From NCBI GenBank assembly GCA_964561135.1, contig CAZLOB010000052.1, positions 1 through 42,316 on the forward strand: a stretch of 42,316 nt of DNA. Direction: 5' to 3'. A model generated the notes under the pieces. It had not been told where the DNA came from. It searched no databases and saw nothing but the letters and a program-made list of their open reading frames with translations. Positions 8,357 to 17,165 of this stretch are shown here, piece by piece. The position numbers were made by a program, and so were the translations under genes. This DNA comes from JANXDG01 sp964561135. GTDB taxonomy: Bacteria; Elusimicrobiota; Endomicrobiia; DTEH01. Position 1 is the stretch's first letter; each line of letters starts with the position of its first letter.

Positions 8357-9250
8357 ATGGACAATTTTCTTCAAACTACAGTTGGTCAACTTGTATTTAA
8401 AAATCCTGTAATTTTATCTTCTGGAGTTTGTGGTTTTGGTGAAAAAAATGTTGATGTTTTGAATAAATGTGGTGCTGTAGTATTTAAAACTATAACTTAC
8501 TTACCTAAAAAAGGTAATCCTACACCAAGGATTGTAGATCTTGGTTTTGGTATAATTAATTCTATTGGTTTAGAAAATCCGGGCGTGTTCGGTTTAAAAG
8601 AAAAAGTTGATTATATAAAAAATATAAAGACAAAAAAAATTGCAAGTTTGTTAATTGAAGAAAAATCCGAATCAACACTTGAAAAACTTGAAGAATATAA
8701 TATCTTTGATGGATATGAGATTAATCTTTCTTGTCCAAATATAGAAAAAGAAGATTGGTTTTATAATTTTAACAAATTGTCGTCAATGCTTAGAAAGATA
8801 AGAAAAAAAGTTAGAAAACCAATTTTTCTAAAACTTTCGTACGAAATGGATGTGTTAAATATTTCAAAAATAGCAAAAGATGAAGGATATAACGCAGTAG
8901 TTTTGCTTAACTCTTTTAAATCTGTTTCTGTTGATTATAAAGAAAAAAAGTTTAACCTTGCTAATATTTATGGTGGATATTCAGGTCCGGCAATAAAAGT
9001 TATAGTTCAAAGGTTTGTTTATGATGTAAAAAAATCTGTTGATATAGACATTATTGCGTGTGGCGGTGTTTTAAAGGAAACTGATGTGATTGAATATCTC
9101 TTATTAGGAGCAAAAGCAGTCCAGATAGGAAGCGGATATTTTAGAGATCCACAACTTCCAGTTAAATGTATAAAGTTTTTAAAAGATTATTTGAAAAAAG
9201 AGAAATTAAAGTTGAAAGACTTGATTGGATATTTAATTAAAAACCAATGA
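8357..9250 (+). CDS. pyrD: Dihydroorotate dehydrogenase, class 1B type
   Basis: FMN enzyme that oxidises dihydroorotate to orotate in pyrimidine synthesis. The TIM barrel shows NPVILSSGVCG, the substrate block NSIGLENPG, the active-site loop INLSCPN with Cys at residue 126 (Cys as base is the class 1 type), and FMN phosphate-binding IIACGGV and GAKAVQIGSGYF. Its 297 residues are typical of the catalytic subunit. The electron-transfer subunit PyrK, expected for class 1B, is not adjacent. The gene overlaps hisH by ATGA, so a pyrimidine gene is coupled to histidine genes. Confidence 0.93.
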   Translation: MDNFLQTTVGQLVFKNPVILSSGVCGFGEKNVDVLNKCGAVVFKTITYLPKKGNPTPRIVDLGFGIINSIGLENPGVFGLKEKVDYIKNIKTKKIASLLIEEKSESTLEKLEEYNIFDGYEINLSCPNIEKEDWFYNFNKLSSMLRKIRKKVRKPIFLKLSYEMDVLNISKIAKDEGYNAVVLLNSFKSVSVDYKEKKFNLANIYGGYSGPAIKVIVQRFVYDVKKSVDIDIIACGGVLKETDVIEYLLLGAKAVQIGSGYFRDPQLPVKCIKFLKDYLKKEKLKLKDLIGYLIKNQ

Positions 9251-9867
9251 TTAAAAATGTTGGGATAATAAACTATGGTGCTGGCAATTTAATGAGTATT
9301 TGTAAAGCAATAAAAATTTTTGGTCTCCATCCAATTGTTTTGGATAAACAGAACAATAATGTGGATATGTTAATCTTACCTGGCGTTGGTAATTTTGGTA
9401 CCGCAGTAAAAAATATAATACAAAACGGGTTGTTTGAACAAACAATAAAATTTTTTGAAAAAGGAAGACCTATTTTAGGAATTTGTTTAGGGATCCAGCT
9501 TATATTAAAAACAAGTCAGGAAGCAAAAGATGTGAAAGGTCTTGGGTTAATTGATGGCAAAGCAGTCAAATTTAAAATAAAAAATTTAGTTGTTCCACAT
9601 ATGTGTTGGAACATTGTTAAATTTGAAAAAGAAAATGTTTTACTTTTAGATGGTCTAAATAAAGAAGAATATTTTTATTTTGTTCATTCTTATTATCCAC
9701 ATGTGAAACAAAAAGAAGTGATTTTTGCAACAACAAATTATGGGATAAATTTTTGTTCAATGATAGTAAAAGATAATCTAGTTGCGACACAGTTTCATTT
9801 AGAAAAAAGTGGACAAAAAGGACTAAAGTTGTTAAAAAATATAATTACTTATTTTAACAAACTATGA
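9247..9867 (+). CDS. hisH: Imidazole glycerol phosphate synthase, glutaminase subunit HisH
   Basis: Class I glutamine amidotransferase that supplies ammonia to HisF for imidazole glycerol phosphate and AICAR formation in histidine synthesis. The catalytic triad is C80 (ILGICLGIQL), H184 and E186 (TQFHLEKSG). NYGAGNLMSI at the N terminus is typical. Its 206 residues are normal. The gene overlaps pyrD before it and the CPBP gene after it, each by ATGA. Its partner hisF lies one gene further downstream. Confidence 0.96.
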   Translation: MIKNVGIINYGAGNLMSICKAIKIFGLHPIVLDKQNNNVDMLILPGVGNFGTAVKNIIQNGLFEQTIKFFEKGRPILGICLGIQLILKTSQEAKDVKGLGLIDGKAVKFKIKNLVVPHMCWNIVKFEKENVLLLDGLNKEEYFYFVHSYYPHVKQKEVIFATTNYGINFCSMIVKDNLVATQFHLEKSGQKGLKLLKNIITYFNKL

Positions 9868-10739
9868 CAAAACGAAGTTTGCAATTCATTTTTTTAACTT
9901 TTATTCTAAGTTGGTCTTTAGCAGTAGGATTTAAACTTTTAGGTGGTAAATGGAATACAAGTTTTGCATTGGTTATTGCTACTGTTTATATGTTTTGTCC
10001 TTTATTTTCTGTTCTGATATTAGAAAAAGTTTTTTATCATAATCAGATTAGAGATACTTGTGGGATAAATTTTAAGTTTAATATATGGTTTATTGTAGGA
10101 TGGTTACTTCCATTGTTTATTTCATTTTCTTCAATTCCTGTTGCAAAGTTGTTCCCAAATATAGAGATATCATATTCAATGGAGGGATTTATTGAACGAA
10201 TAAAAGATTCTTTATCTAATCAGGAGATACAAAAGTTAAAACAACAAATAGAGTTGTCTCCATCAAGTTTTATATTTTTTGGTATAATACAATCGTTGGT
10301 AGCAGGTGTTACAATAAACGCTGTTGTAGCGTTTGGTGAAGAAATAGGTTGGCGGGGGTTTTTATACAACGAGCTTAAACAAAAATTTAATTTTTGGCAA
10401 GTTTCTATAATAACAGGTTTTATTTGGGGATTATGGCATCTACCACTTATTCTTCAAGGACTTAATTATCCAAAGTATCCAATTTTGGGTTCAGTTTGGA
10501 TGATAATTTTTTGTATTCTTTACTCACCAATATTTAATTTTGTAAGAACAAAAGCTAACTCTGTTATTGCTACTTCAGTTTTGCACGGAACAATAAACGC
10601 TACTTATGGTTTCTCAATTTTGTTTTTAAAAGGTGGAAACGAACTTTTAGTAGGTGTTTTAGGAGTTTCAGGATTTGTTGTATTAGCAATTATAAATATT
10701 ATACTATTGTTACTTCCAAAAGAATTTTTAGAAAGTTAA
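9864..10739 (+). CDS. CPBP-family intramembrane metalloprotease
   Basis: Multi-pass membrane protein of the CPBP (CAAX protease/bacteriocin-processing, Abi) family. The predicted active-site motifs are present: EExxxR (GEEIGWRGFLY, E159-E160-R164), FxxxH as FIWGLWHLP, and a later H in LHGTINATYG. About seven or eight hydrophobic helices span its 291 residues. The substrate is unknown, and family members range from prenyl-protein processing to immunity or stress roles. Its insertion between hisH and hisF, with an ATGA overlap to hisH, suggests coexpression with histidine genes but says nothing clear about function. Confidence 0.9.
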   Translation: MTKRSLQFIFLTFILSWSLAVGFKLLGGKWNTSFALVIATVYMFCPLFSVLILEKVFYHNQIRDTCGINFKFNIWFIVGWLLPLFISFSSIPVAKLFPNIEISYSMEGFIERIKDSLSNQEIQKLKQQIELSPSSFIFFGIIQSLVAGVTINAVVAFGEEIGWRGFLYNELKQKFNFWQVSIITGFIWGLWHLPLILQGLNYPKYPILGSVWMIIFCILYSPIFNFVRTKANSVIATSVLHGTINATYGFSILFLKGGNELLVGVLGVSGFVVLAIINIILLLLPKEFLES

Positions 10740-10746
10740 AAAACTT

Positions 10747-11541
10747 ATGTATACAGTAAGAATTATCCCATGTTTAGATGTAAAAGATGGTAAGGTTGTA
10801 AAAGGGATACATTTTAAAAATCTTCGTTATGCAGGCGACCCTGTTGAACTTGCGAAATGGTACTCAGATGAAGGTGCAGACGAAATCGTTTTTTTAGACA
10901 TCACCGCAACTATTGAAAATAGAAAAACTTTGTATAAAGTCGTGGAAAGGACCGCAAAAAATGTTTTTGTACCGTTGACAGTAGGTGGTGGGGTAAGAAG
11001 TGTTGAAGATATTAGAAATTTATTGAACTCAGGTGCAGATAAAGTTGCAATAAACACTGCTGCTGTTAAAAATCCACAACTTATAAAACAAACAGCAGAA
11101 ATTTTTGGTTCTCAATGTATAGTAGTAGCGATAGATGCAAAGAAGACTCGGAGTTCAGAGTCAAGAGTTCAGAGTGAAGGAAAGAAAAAGGTGGCCTGGG
11201 AAGTATATATAAATGCTGGAACTACACCAACAGGATTGGATGCTATAGAATGGGCAAAAAATGTTCAAAAACTTGCTGCAGGTGAGATACTGCTTACAAG
11301 TATTGATAAGGATGGTACAAAAGAAGGTTATGATATAGAACTGACAAAAAGTGTTGTAGATAATGTTTCAATACCGGTTATTGCTTCAGGTGGTGCAGGA
11401 AAGATTGAACATTTTATAGAGGTGATAAAAAAAACAAATGTTTCAGCAGTACTTGCAGCATCTGTTTTTCATTATAAAAAATATTCAATTAAAAAAGTGA
11501 AATTAGCATTAAAAAATGCTGGAATAAATGTAAGAATATAA
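10747..11541 (+). CDS. hisF: Imidazole glycerol phosphate synthase, cyclase subunit HisF
   Basis: TIM-barrel cyclase that combines PRFAR with ammonia from HisH to give imidazole glycerol phosphate and AICAR. Catalytic D11 (CLDVKDG) and D130 (VVAIDAKK) are present, as are the phosphate loops TVGGGVR and ASGGAGK. At 264 residues it is about ten longer than most homologues. The extra length lies just after D130 (residues about 134-144, TRSSESRVQSE) and is encoded by a 7-bp-period repeat. The loop is on the catalytic face, so its effect on the HisH/HisF interface is worth noting. Starts after ACTT with no SD. Confidence 0.96.
   Translation: MYTVRIIPCLDVKDGKVVKGIHFKNLRYAGDPVELAKWYSDEGADEIVFLDITATIENRKTLYKVVERTAKNVFVPLTVGGGVRSVEDIRNLLNSGADKVAINTAAVKNPQLIKQTAEIFGSQCIVVAIDAKKTRSSESRVQSEGKKKVAWEVYINAGTTPTGLDAIEWAKNVQKLAAGEILLTSIDKDGTKEGYDIELTKSVVDNVSIPVIASGGAGKIEHFIEVIKKTNVSAVLAASVFHYKKYSIKKVKLALKNAGINVRI
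11151..11180 (+). repeat. 7-bp-period repeat, copy 3 (inside hisF)
   Basis: Four heptamers in register, GAGTTCA, GAGTCAA, GAGTTCA and GAGTGAA, lie within the hisF coding frame. They encode the extra residues SSESRVQSE in the loop after the catalytic Asp. The unit resembles those at 2-33 and 12269-12300. Homologues such as the Thermotoga protein, as I recall them, lack this sequence, so it looks like an in-frame insertion. Confidence 0.6.
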
Positions 11542-11546
11542 AACAA

Positions 11547-12686
11547 ATGAATTTCAAACAAGATTGTTTATATTTTTTCTCAGACAGACCTTGTGTTTAT
11601 CATAAAAAAAATAAAAGTTTAATTTGCGATAACTGCAAATTTTATGTACCATCAATAAAAATATTGATAATAAAACTTGCTGCATTAGGAGATGTTGTTA
11701 GAACAACATCAGTTTTAAAACCGCTTAAAGAAAAATATAAAAATTCTAAAATTTTGTGGGTTACTAAAGATAATGCTGTTGAAATTTTATTTAACAATCC
11801 ATATGTTGATGAAATAATTCCTTTTAGTCAAACATGGCAGTTATATAACTTACATTTTGATATTTTGATAAACCTTGATTTAGATGAAAATGCACTGCGG
11901 TTAACAAAAAACATATATGCTGGCAAAAAATATGGATTTTTTTTAGATAAAAATGACATGATAGTGTGTTCTAATGAAGTTGCAAAAAAATGGTTTGATT
12001 TAAGTCACAACGATATGTTGAAAAGAAAGAATGATAAAACATATCAACAATATTTAATGGAGATTTTAGAGATAGACAATTTGTTACCAAAAGATTACCC
12101 AATAATTATGAATCTTACAAAAGAAGAAAAAAATTTTGCGGAACAATTTGCAAAAGACAATCGTATATCAAAAAATGATTTAGTTATAGGTATAAACTTA
12201 GGTGGCGGAGATAAATGGCAAAAAAAAGAATATCCTATTAAACAAACAATAGACCTTATTAAACTAATAGTTCAAAGTCCAAAGTTAAAGGTTAAAAGTA
12301 GAAAAAATCCGAAAGTACTACTGTTTGGTGGAGAAAAAGAAGAAGAAAGAAATAAAAAAATAATTTCGTTAGTTAAAAATCCACTACTTATTGATACAGG
12401 TTGTAAAAATACATTGCGAAAGTTTTTTTCTTTAATTAGTCTTTGTAACATATTGATTACTTCTGATACACTTGCGTTACATATCGCGTTAGCATTAAAT
12501 AAAAAAGTTATTGTTTTATTTGGTCCTACATCGCCTACAGAAATTGAGCTGTATGGTTTAGGCAAAAAAATTGTCTCGCCCATAGAATGTATTGTTTGTT
12601 ACAACAGAGTTTGTAATAAAAAGCCTGATTGTATGCAGTTAATCAAACCAAGACAAATTTATAATACTTTGTTGAATTTAATCTAA
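11547..12686 (+). CDS. Glycosyltransferase family 9 (heptosyltransferase-like)
   Basis: GT-B fold sugar transferase related to ADP-heptose:LPS heptosyltransferases, probably acting on a cell-surface glycan at the inner membrane. Family features are IKLAALGDVVRTTSVLKPLK near residue 40, GINLGGGDKWQKKEYP (nucleotide-sugar pocket), and TSDTLALHIALALNKKVIVLFGPTSPTE. It has an N-terminal four-Cys patch (C7, then PC, CDNC) and a C-terminal CIVCYNRVCNKKPDC patch, which suggests a bound metal. Between residues about 242 and 252, QSPKLKVKSRKN is encoded by a 7-bp repeat and looks inserted. Starts five bases after hisF. Confidence 0.85.
   Translation: MNFKQDCLYFFSDRPCVYHKKNKSLICDNCKFYVPSIKILIIKLAALGDVVRTTSVLKPLKEKYKNSKILWVTKDNAVEILFNNPYVDEIIPFSQTWQLYNLHFDILINLDLDENALRLTKNIYAGKKYGFFLDKNDMIVCSNEVAKKWFDLSHNDMLKRKNDKTYQQYLMEILEIDNLLPKDYPIIMNLTKEEKNFAEQFAKDNRISKNDLVIGINLGGGDKWQKKEYPIKQTIDLIKLIVQSPKLKVKSRKNPKVLLFGGEKEEERNKKIISLVKNPLLIDTGCKNTLRKFFSLISLCNILITSDTLALHIALALNKKVIVLFGPTSPTEIELYGLGKKIVSPIECIVCYNRVCNKKPDCMQLIKPRQIYNTLLNLI
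12269..12300 (+). repeat. 7-bp-period repeat, copy 4 (inside GT9 gene)
   Basis: Heptamers AGTTCAA, AGTCCAA, AGTTAAA and GGTTAAA are followed by AGTA. Bases 12282-12300 match 15-33 at 18 of 19 positions. The repeat is read in frame as VQSPKLKVKS in a stretch between a helix and the VLLFGG strand. Confidence 0.62.
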
Positions 12687-12714
12687 ATTTAATATAATAA
12701 TAAAATATAAACCT

Positions 12715-14046
12715 ATGTGTGGGATATTTGGGATATACAACCATAAGAACGCAGCTGAGTTAACATACCTTGGACTTTATTCTTTACAACATCGTGGGCA
12801 AGAATCTGCTGGTATAGTTTCCTCTGACGGAGAACGGTTCTTATCAAAAATAGGTCAAGGTGAAGTACAAGAAGTTTTCACAAAAGAAGACCTGGACAAA
12901 CTCAACGGGAAATTAGCAATCGGTCATACAAGATATTCAACTTTTGGTGCATCAGATATAAAAAATGCGCAACCTATTGTGGTAAAATGTTCAAAAGGTA
13001 ATCTTGCATTAGTACATAATGGTAATTTAGTAAATGCAAAATATCTAAGGAAAAAACTTGAAGCAGAAGGGGCAATATTTCAAACAACAACAGATTCTGA
13101 AGTTATTTTACACTTGATTTCTCATGCGAAAGAAAGGAATTTTATCGATGTATTAAAAAAAGTATTGCCACAACTAAAAGGTGCCTATTCTTTAATTCTT
13201 ATGACACCAACAACAATGTATGCTGTTAGAGATCCCAATGGTTTTAGACCATTAGTAATTGGTAAGATAAAAAATGGTTTTGTTATTTCTTCGGAAACTT
13301 GTGCGTTAGATATAATCTCAGCAGAATTTATTCGTGAAGTTGAGCCTGCTGAAATTGTTGAGTTTAAAGATGGAAAAATGAGAAGTTATAAGTTTTCACA
13401 ACATGTTAAAAAATCTTTTTGTATTTTTGAATTCATATATTTTTCTCGACCTGATAGTGTAATTGAAGGAAGGTCTGTACATCATGTTCGGATACAGCTT
13501 GGAAGAAATTTGTATAAAGAATATCCTACGGAAGCTGATATTGTTTTTTCAGTACCAGATTCGGCTAATTCTGCAGCGTTAGGATATTCACAAGAAAGTG
13601 GTATCCCTTTTGAATACGGATTTATAAGGAATCACTATATTGGACGAACTTTTATTCAGCCAAAACAAAAAATAAGAGATTTTTCTGCAAAAATAAAGTA
13701 TAATACGATAAAAGATGTTATAAGAAACAAAAGAGTTGTTGTAGTTGATGATTCAATTGTTCGTGGGACAACTTCAAAAAAGTTGATCACAATGTTAAAA
13801 AACTCAGATGCTAAAGAAATACATCTAAGAATAGCATCAAGCCCAATAATTGCACCATGTGTCTACGGTATTGATACTCCAACAAAAAAAGAACTTATTG
13901 CTGCAAATTATTCTGTAGAAGAAATACGAAAATTTTTAGGTGTAACATCACTTCATTATATTTCAATAGATGGTATGATCTCTGCTACAGGATTAAAAAA
14001 AGAAAATTTTTGTTTAGCATGTTTCACTAATAATTATCCTGTGTGA
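12715..14046 (+). CDS. purF: Amidophosphoribosyltransferase
   Basis: Commits PRPP to purine synthesis by making phosphoribosylamine from PRPP and glutamine. The N-terminal Ntn glutaminase begins MCGIFGIY, so Cys2 becomes the nucleophile after Met removal and no propeptide is present. The PRPP-binding motif VVVVDDSIVRGTTSKK lies near residue 341. Cysteines in KKSFCIFE, IAPCVYG and the C-terminal CLACF match the four ligands of the [4Fe-4S] (Bacillus) type, so it is probably an oxygen-sensitive Fe-S form. At 443 residues it is slightly short but complete. Upstream AT-rich 12687-12714 may hold a -10 element, but I cannot define it. Confidence 0.96.
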   Translation: MCGIFGIYNHKNAAELTYLGLYSLQHRGQESAGIVSSDGERFLSKIGQGEVQEVFTKEDLDKLNGKLAIGHTRYSTFGASDIKNAQPIVVKCSKGNLALVHNGNLVNAKYLRKKLEAEGAIFQTTTDSEVILHLISHAKERNFIDVLKKVLPQLKGAYSLILMTPTTMYAVRDPNGFRPLVIGKIKNGFVISSETCALDIISAEFIREVEPAEIVEFKDGKMRSYKFSQHVKKSFCIFEFIYFSRPDSVIEGRSVHHVRIQLGRNLYKEYPTEADIVFSVPDSANSAALGYSQESGIPFEYGFIRNHYIGRTFIQPKQKIRDFSAKIKYNTIKDVIRNKRVVVVDDSIVRGTTSKKLITMLKNSDAKEIHLRIASSPIIAPCVYGIDTPTKKELIAANYSVEEIRKFLGVTSLHYISIDGMISATGLKKENFCLACFTNNYPV

Positions 14047-14056
14047 GATACTTTTT

Positions 14057-15859
14057 ATGAGAAGAAAGACTGTTCAAGAAATCTTAGTAGAACATTTTGG
14101 TTTGCTAAAGACAGAAGTTGATAAACTTGCAAAAGAAGCTGACCAAACTGGTATGTTGCTACAACAATATGTTGTCTCTAAAAAATTGATTGATAAACAT
14201 AAATTACTAAAAGTTTTAGCTAATGAATGGGGAACAAAGTCTGTTGATTTAGAAATGATAGAGTTAGATCCTGACCTTACCAAAATTGTTCCTATAGAAA
14301 CATGTAAACGGTTTAAACTAGTCCCGTTTGCAAAGGAAGAAGATGTGCTATTTATTGCAATGGCAGATACAAGAGATTTGTTCGCAATCGAAGATATAGA
14401 GTTTAGAACCGGATTAAAAGTAAAGCCATACTTAGCTTTACCAAATGATATAAAAGAAAAAATTGAACAATTGTATGCACAAGAAACAGAATTTTTAACA
14501 GAACCATTTGAAACTTTGCCAGAAACAACACAACAAAGAATCTCTCATGAAACTATCACTGAAGATGCACAAGAACTTACTCAAGAATTGCTTGCAAGTT
14601 TAGATATATCTGACGAATTATTAATAGAACAACAGCAAAAAGAAGAAGTTGCTGATATTATGCAGATAAGCCCTGACGCACCTGAAGTTGAAAAACTTGT
14701 CAATGCAATCATTCTTGAAGCAGTTAGATTAAAAGCTTCTGATATTCACATTGAACCATTTGAGAGAAAAGTTATTGTTAGATATAGAGTTGACGGACTT
14801 TTAAGAAAAGCTGCTTTTACAATACCAATCGCTTTCAAAAACGCTATTATATCTAAAATAAAAATTATGTGTAATATGAACATTGTTGAACGAAGAGTGC
14901 CACAAGATGGTAGATTACAGGTAAAAGCAAAAGGGATACCTTTGGAGTTTAGAGTTAATGTTGTCCCAACAGTATACGGCGAGAGTATTGTTATGCGTAT
15001 GTTAGACAGGTCAGCATCAAATATATCTTTAGAACAGCTTGGTTTTCTACCGGACACATTGGAAAAATTTATACAACTTTTAAACCGTCCTTACGGATTG
15101 ATACTTGTTTGTGGACCTACAGGATCAGGAAAATCTTTCACATTAACTGCTGCGTTACAAAAAATTAAATCTCCTACTGAAAAAATCATAACTGCAGAAA
15201 ACCCAGTTGAATACGAACTTGACGGTGTCGTACAAGTGCCAGTAAACCCAGATCTTAAAATGGGTGATAAAAAATTTGATTTTGCAGCTGCGTTACGTGC
15301 ATTTTTACGACAAGACCCTGATATAATAATGGTAGGTGAAATACGAGATCAAGAAACAGCACAAGTTGCAATGGAAGCTGCTCTTACAGGACACTTGGTA
15401 CTCTCTACTATTCATACGAACGATGCACCGTCTGCCGTAGCACGACTTTATGAAATGGGTATACCTACATATCTTATAGTAAATACATTAGAAGGTGTTC
15501 TTGCACAAAGGTTAATACGAAAGTTATGTGAAGATTGTAAACAACTTGATACATATCCACCTGAAGATTTAATAAGAGCGTTAGAAGAGAATAAAATAGA
15601 TTATTCTTCAGCAACGTTTATGAGACCTGTTGGTTGTAAGAAATGTGATCGTACAGGGATGAGAGGAAGAACTGCTATACATGAATTGCTTGTTATGGAC
15701 GACGAAATTAGAGAGGTTTGTCTTAAAGATGTTTCTGCAAAAAGAATAAGAGAAGTGGCAATAAAAAATGGTATGAGAACTTTGTTAGTAGACGGATTAA
15801 TAAAAGTTACTAAAGGTATTACAACATATGCTGAAATACTTGCAGTTTGCCAAAGATGA
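14057..15859 (+). CDS. Type IV pilus/type II secretion assembly ATPase (PilB/GspE)
   Basis: Hexameric cytoplasmic ATPase that powers pilin or pseudopilin assembly. Order: an N-terminal GspE/MshEN domain (about 1-150), a linker, then the ATPase. Walker A is GPTGSGKS near residue 352, followed by the Asp box, Walker B DPDIIMVGEIRD and the His box TGHLVLSTIHTNDA. The zinc tetracysteine motif is CEDC ... CKKC, as in PilB and GspE. At 600 residues it is full length. No other pilus gene is in the window, so PilB and GspE cannot be told apart. It begins ten bases after purF. Confidence 0.93.
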   Translation: MRRKTVQEILVEHFGLLKTEVDKLAKEADQTGMLLQQYVVSKKLIDKHKLLKVLANEWGTKSVDLEMIELDPDLTKIVPIETCKRFKLVPFAKEEDVLFIAMADTRDLFAIEDIEFRTGLKVKPYLALPNDIKEKIEQLYAQETEFLTEPFETLPETTQQRISHETITEDAQELTQELLASLDISDELLIEQQQKEEVADIMQISPDAPEVEKLVNAIILEAVRLKASDIHIEPFERKVIVRYRVDGLLRKAAFTIPIAFKNAIISKIKIMCNMNIVERRVPQDGRLQVKAKGIPLEFRVNVVPTVYGESIVMRMLDRSASNISLEQLGFLPDTLEKFIQLLNRPYGLILVCGPTGSGKSFTLTAALQKIKSPTEKIITAENPVEYELDGVVQVPVNPDLKMGDKKFDFAAALRAFLRQDPDIIMVGEIRDQETAQVAMEAALTGHLVLSTIHTNDAPSAVARLYEMGIPTYLIVNTLEGVLAQRLIRKLCEDCKQLDTYPPEDLIRALEENKIDYSSATFMRPVGCKKCDRTGMRGRTAIHELLVMDDEIREVCLKDVSAKRIREVAIKNGMRTLLVDGLIKVTKGITTYAEILAVCQR

Positions 15860-15942
15860 TAATAGGAAGCAAGTAGATGATACGCTGGTAGCAGTTGGTG
15901 AATTTCAATACAACTTTATTTTGCGATGTGATACTAAAAAAG

Positions 15943-15951
15943 TGGCATAAT
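15943..15951 (+). promoter_or_regulatory. Possible extended -10 promoter for the GAF/HD-GYP gene
   Basis: TGGCATAAT matches the extended -10 form TGnTATAAT at all but one defined base. A poor -35 (TTGCGA, 15921-15926) lies 19 bases upstream. It is placed about 45 bases before the start at 15995, in the only sizeable spacer of this cluster (15860-15994). Confidence 0.35.
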
Positions 15952-15994
15952 ATTATCTTAGTATTTTTTAGTTTACAAAAATTGGAGGTTAAAT

Positions 15995-17089
15995 ATGTCA
16001 TATATTGACAAACTTGAAGAATTTTTTGAAATTGTCAAAAGTTTGTCTTCTAGTTTGGATCTTGATGTATTACTTAAACGTATTGGTGACGTAGCAGAAC
16101 GGTTAACAAATTCTGAAGCAAGTTCAATAATGCTTATTGATGAAGATAAACAACATTTATATTTTAAGACTGCTGGTGGTGAGAAAGGTACCGCGGTAAA
16201 AAAAATTAGAATTAAAATTGGCGAAGGTATAGCAGGAAGCGTCGTGTTAACTAAAAAATCTGAGATTGTTAACGATGTATCAAAGGATCCAAGGTTCACC
16301 GGTACAGTAGATCAACAAAGTGGATTTCAAACAAGTTCTATACTTGCAGTACCTATGATTATTAATACGATAGATAGTGGTGAAGAAGTTATAGGAGTAA
16401 TAGAAGTACTGAATAAAAAAGAACCAACAGGGTTTACTGAGGAAGATAAAAAGTTGTTAGAAAGTTTGGCAGGTCTTGCAGCAGTGAGTATTGTTAATGC
16501 AAAATTTTCTGAGAATCAACGAAATTTTTTTACTAATGTAATAGAACTTATTGTATCAGCTATAGAAACTGTGAGGCCAAAATATATAGGACGATACTGG
16601 AAAATGACACAAATGGCTACACTTGTTGCTAAAAAGTTGAATATTTCACCACGCTCTAAAGAATATAGAAATATTTATTTTGGAACATTGTTGCATGATA
16701 TAGGATATTTATCTGCAAAGTTTAAGTTGGACTTAGAAAATGTTGATAATGTTCTTCAAAGAGCAAAAATTGAAAAATCTCATGTGATAATAGGGGCAGA
16801 AATTGTGAGTAAAATAACTTTGTTAAAAAATATAGCATCAATTATAAAACATCATCATGAAAATTACGATGGCAGTGGCTATCCTGACGGATTAAAAGAT
16901 GAAGAAATACCACTTGGCTCAAGAATTATATCTGTTGTTGAGTATATCGAAGAATTAAAGCTTAATAATGTTAAAACAGAGCAAATAATTCAGTATCTTA
17001 CACAACATAATGGGACAAAATTTGATCCTAAGATTGTTGAAATTGTTAAAGAAATAATTTTGTCTGAAAGTTTAGACATGGGGCAGTAG
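15995..17089 (+). CDS. GAF domain / HD-GYP domain signalling protein
   Basis: Cytoplasmic signalling protein. The N-terminal GAF sensor domain (about 10-180) contains LTNSEASSIMLIDED and KIGEGIAGSVV. The C-terminal HD-GYP domain (about 185-350) has HD in LLHDIGYLS near residue 232 and HHENYDGSGYPDGLKDEEIPLGSRI, the form linked to cyclic di-GMP hydrolysis. A strong SD (GGAGG) sits eight bases before the ATG, which is unusual in this window. Its last ten bases, including the TAG stop, lie inside the tRNA-Ala gene. It probably degrades or senses cyclic dinucleotide; the GAF ligand is unknown. Confidence 0.9.
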   Translation: MSYIDKLEEFFEIVKSLSSSLDLDVLLKRIGDVAERLTNSEASSIMLIDEDKQHLYFKTAGGEKGTAVKKIRIKIGEGIAGSVVLTKKSEIVNDVSKDPRFTGTVDQQSGFQTSSILAVPMIINTIDSGEEVIGVIEVLNKKEPTGFTEEDKKLLESLAGLAAVSIVNAKFSENQRNFFTNVIELIVSAIETVRPKYIGRYWKMTQMATLVAKKLNISPRSKEYRNIYFGTLLHDIGYLSAKFKLDLENVDNVLQRAKIEKSHVIIGAEIVSKITLLKNIASIIKHHHENYDGSGYPDGLKDEEIPLGSRIISVVEYIEELKLNNVKTEQIIQYLTQHNGTKFDPKIVEIVKEIILSESLDMGQ

Positions 17090-17153
17090 TTCAGTCCGGG
17101 AGAACGTCCGCTTCGCACGCGGAAGGGCACGGGTTCAAATCCCGTCTGCTCCA
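17080..17153 (+). tRNA. tRNA-Ala (CGC)
   Basis: A complete cloverleaf. The acceptor stem GGGGCAG/CTGCTCC contains G3-U70, the alanine identity pair. The anticodon stem TCCGC/GCGGA has loop TTCGCAC and anticodon CGC. The T arm is ACGGG-TTCAAAT-CCCGT and the discriminator is A73. CCA is not encoded by itself. The tRNA starts ten bases before the end of the upstream coding region. argD starts 12 bases after it. Confidence 0.95.
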
Positions 17154-17165
17154 TGGTTTTAGTAT

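Noticed and set aside
15931..15970. ATACTAA/TTAGTAT inverted repeat followed by six T's, considered as a terminator after the pilus ATPase
   Set aside because: The 7-bp stem has one G-C pair and a 20-base loop, which is too weak. It also overlaps the better supported -10 element.
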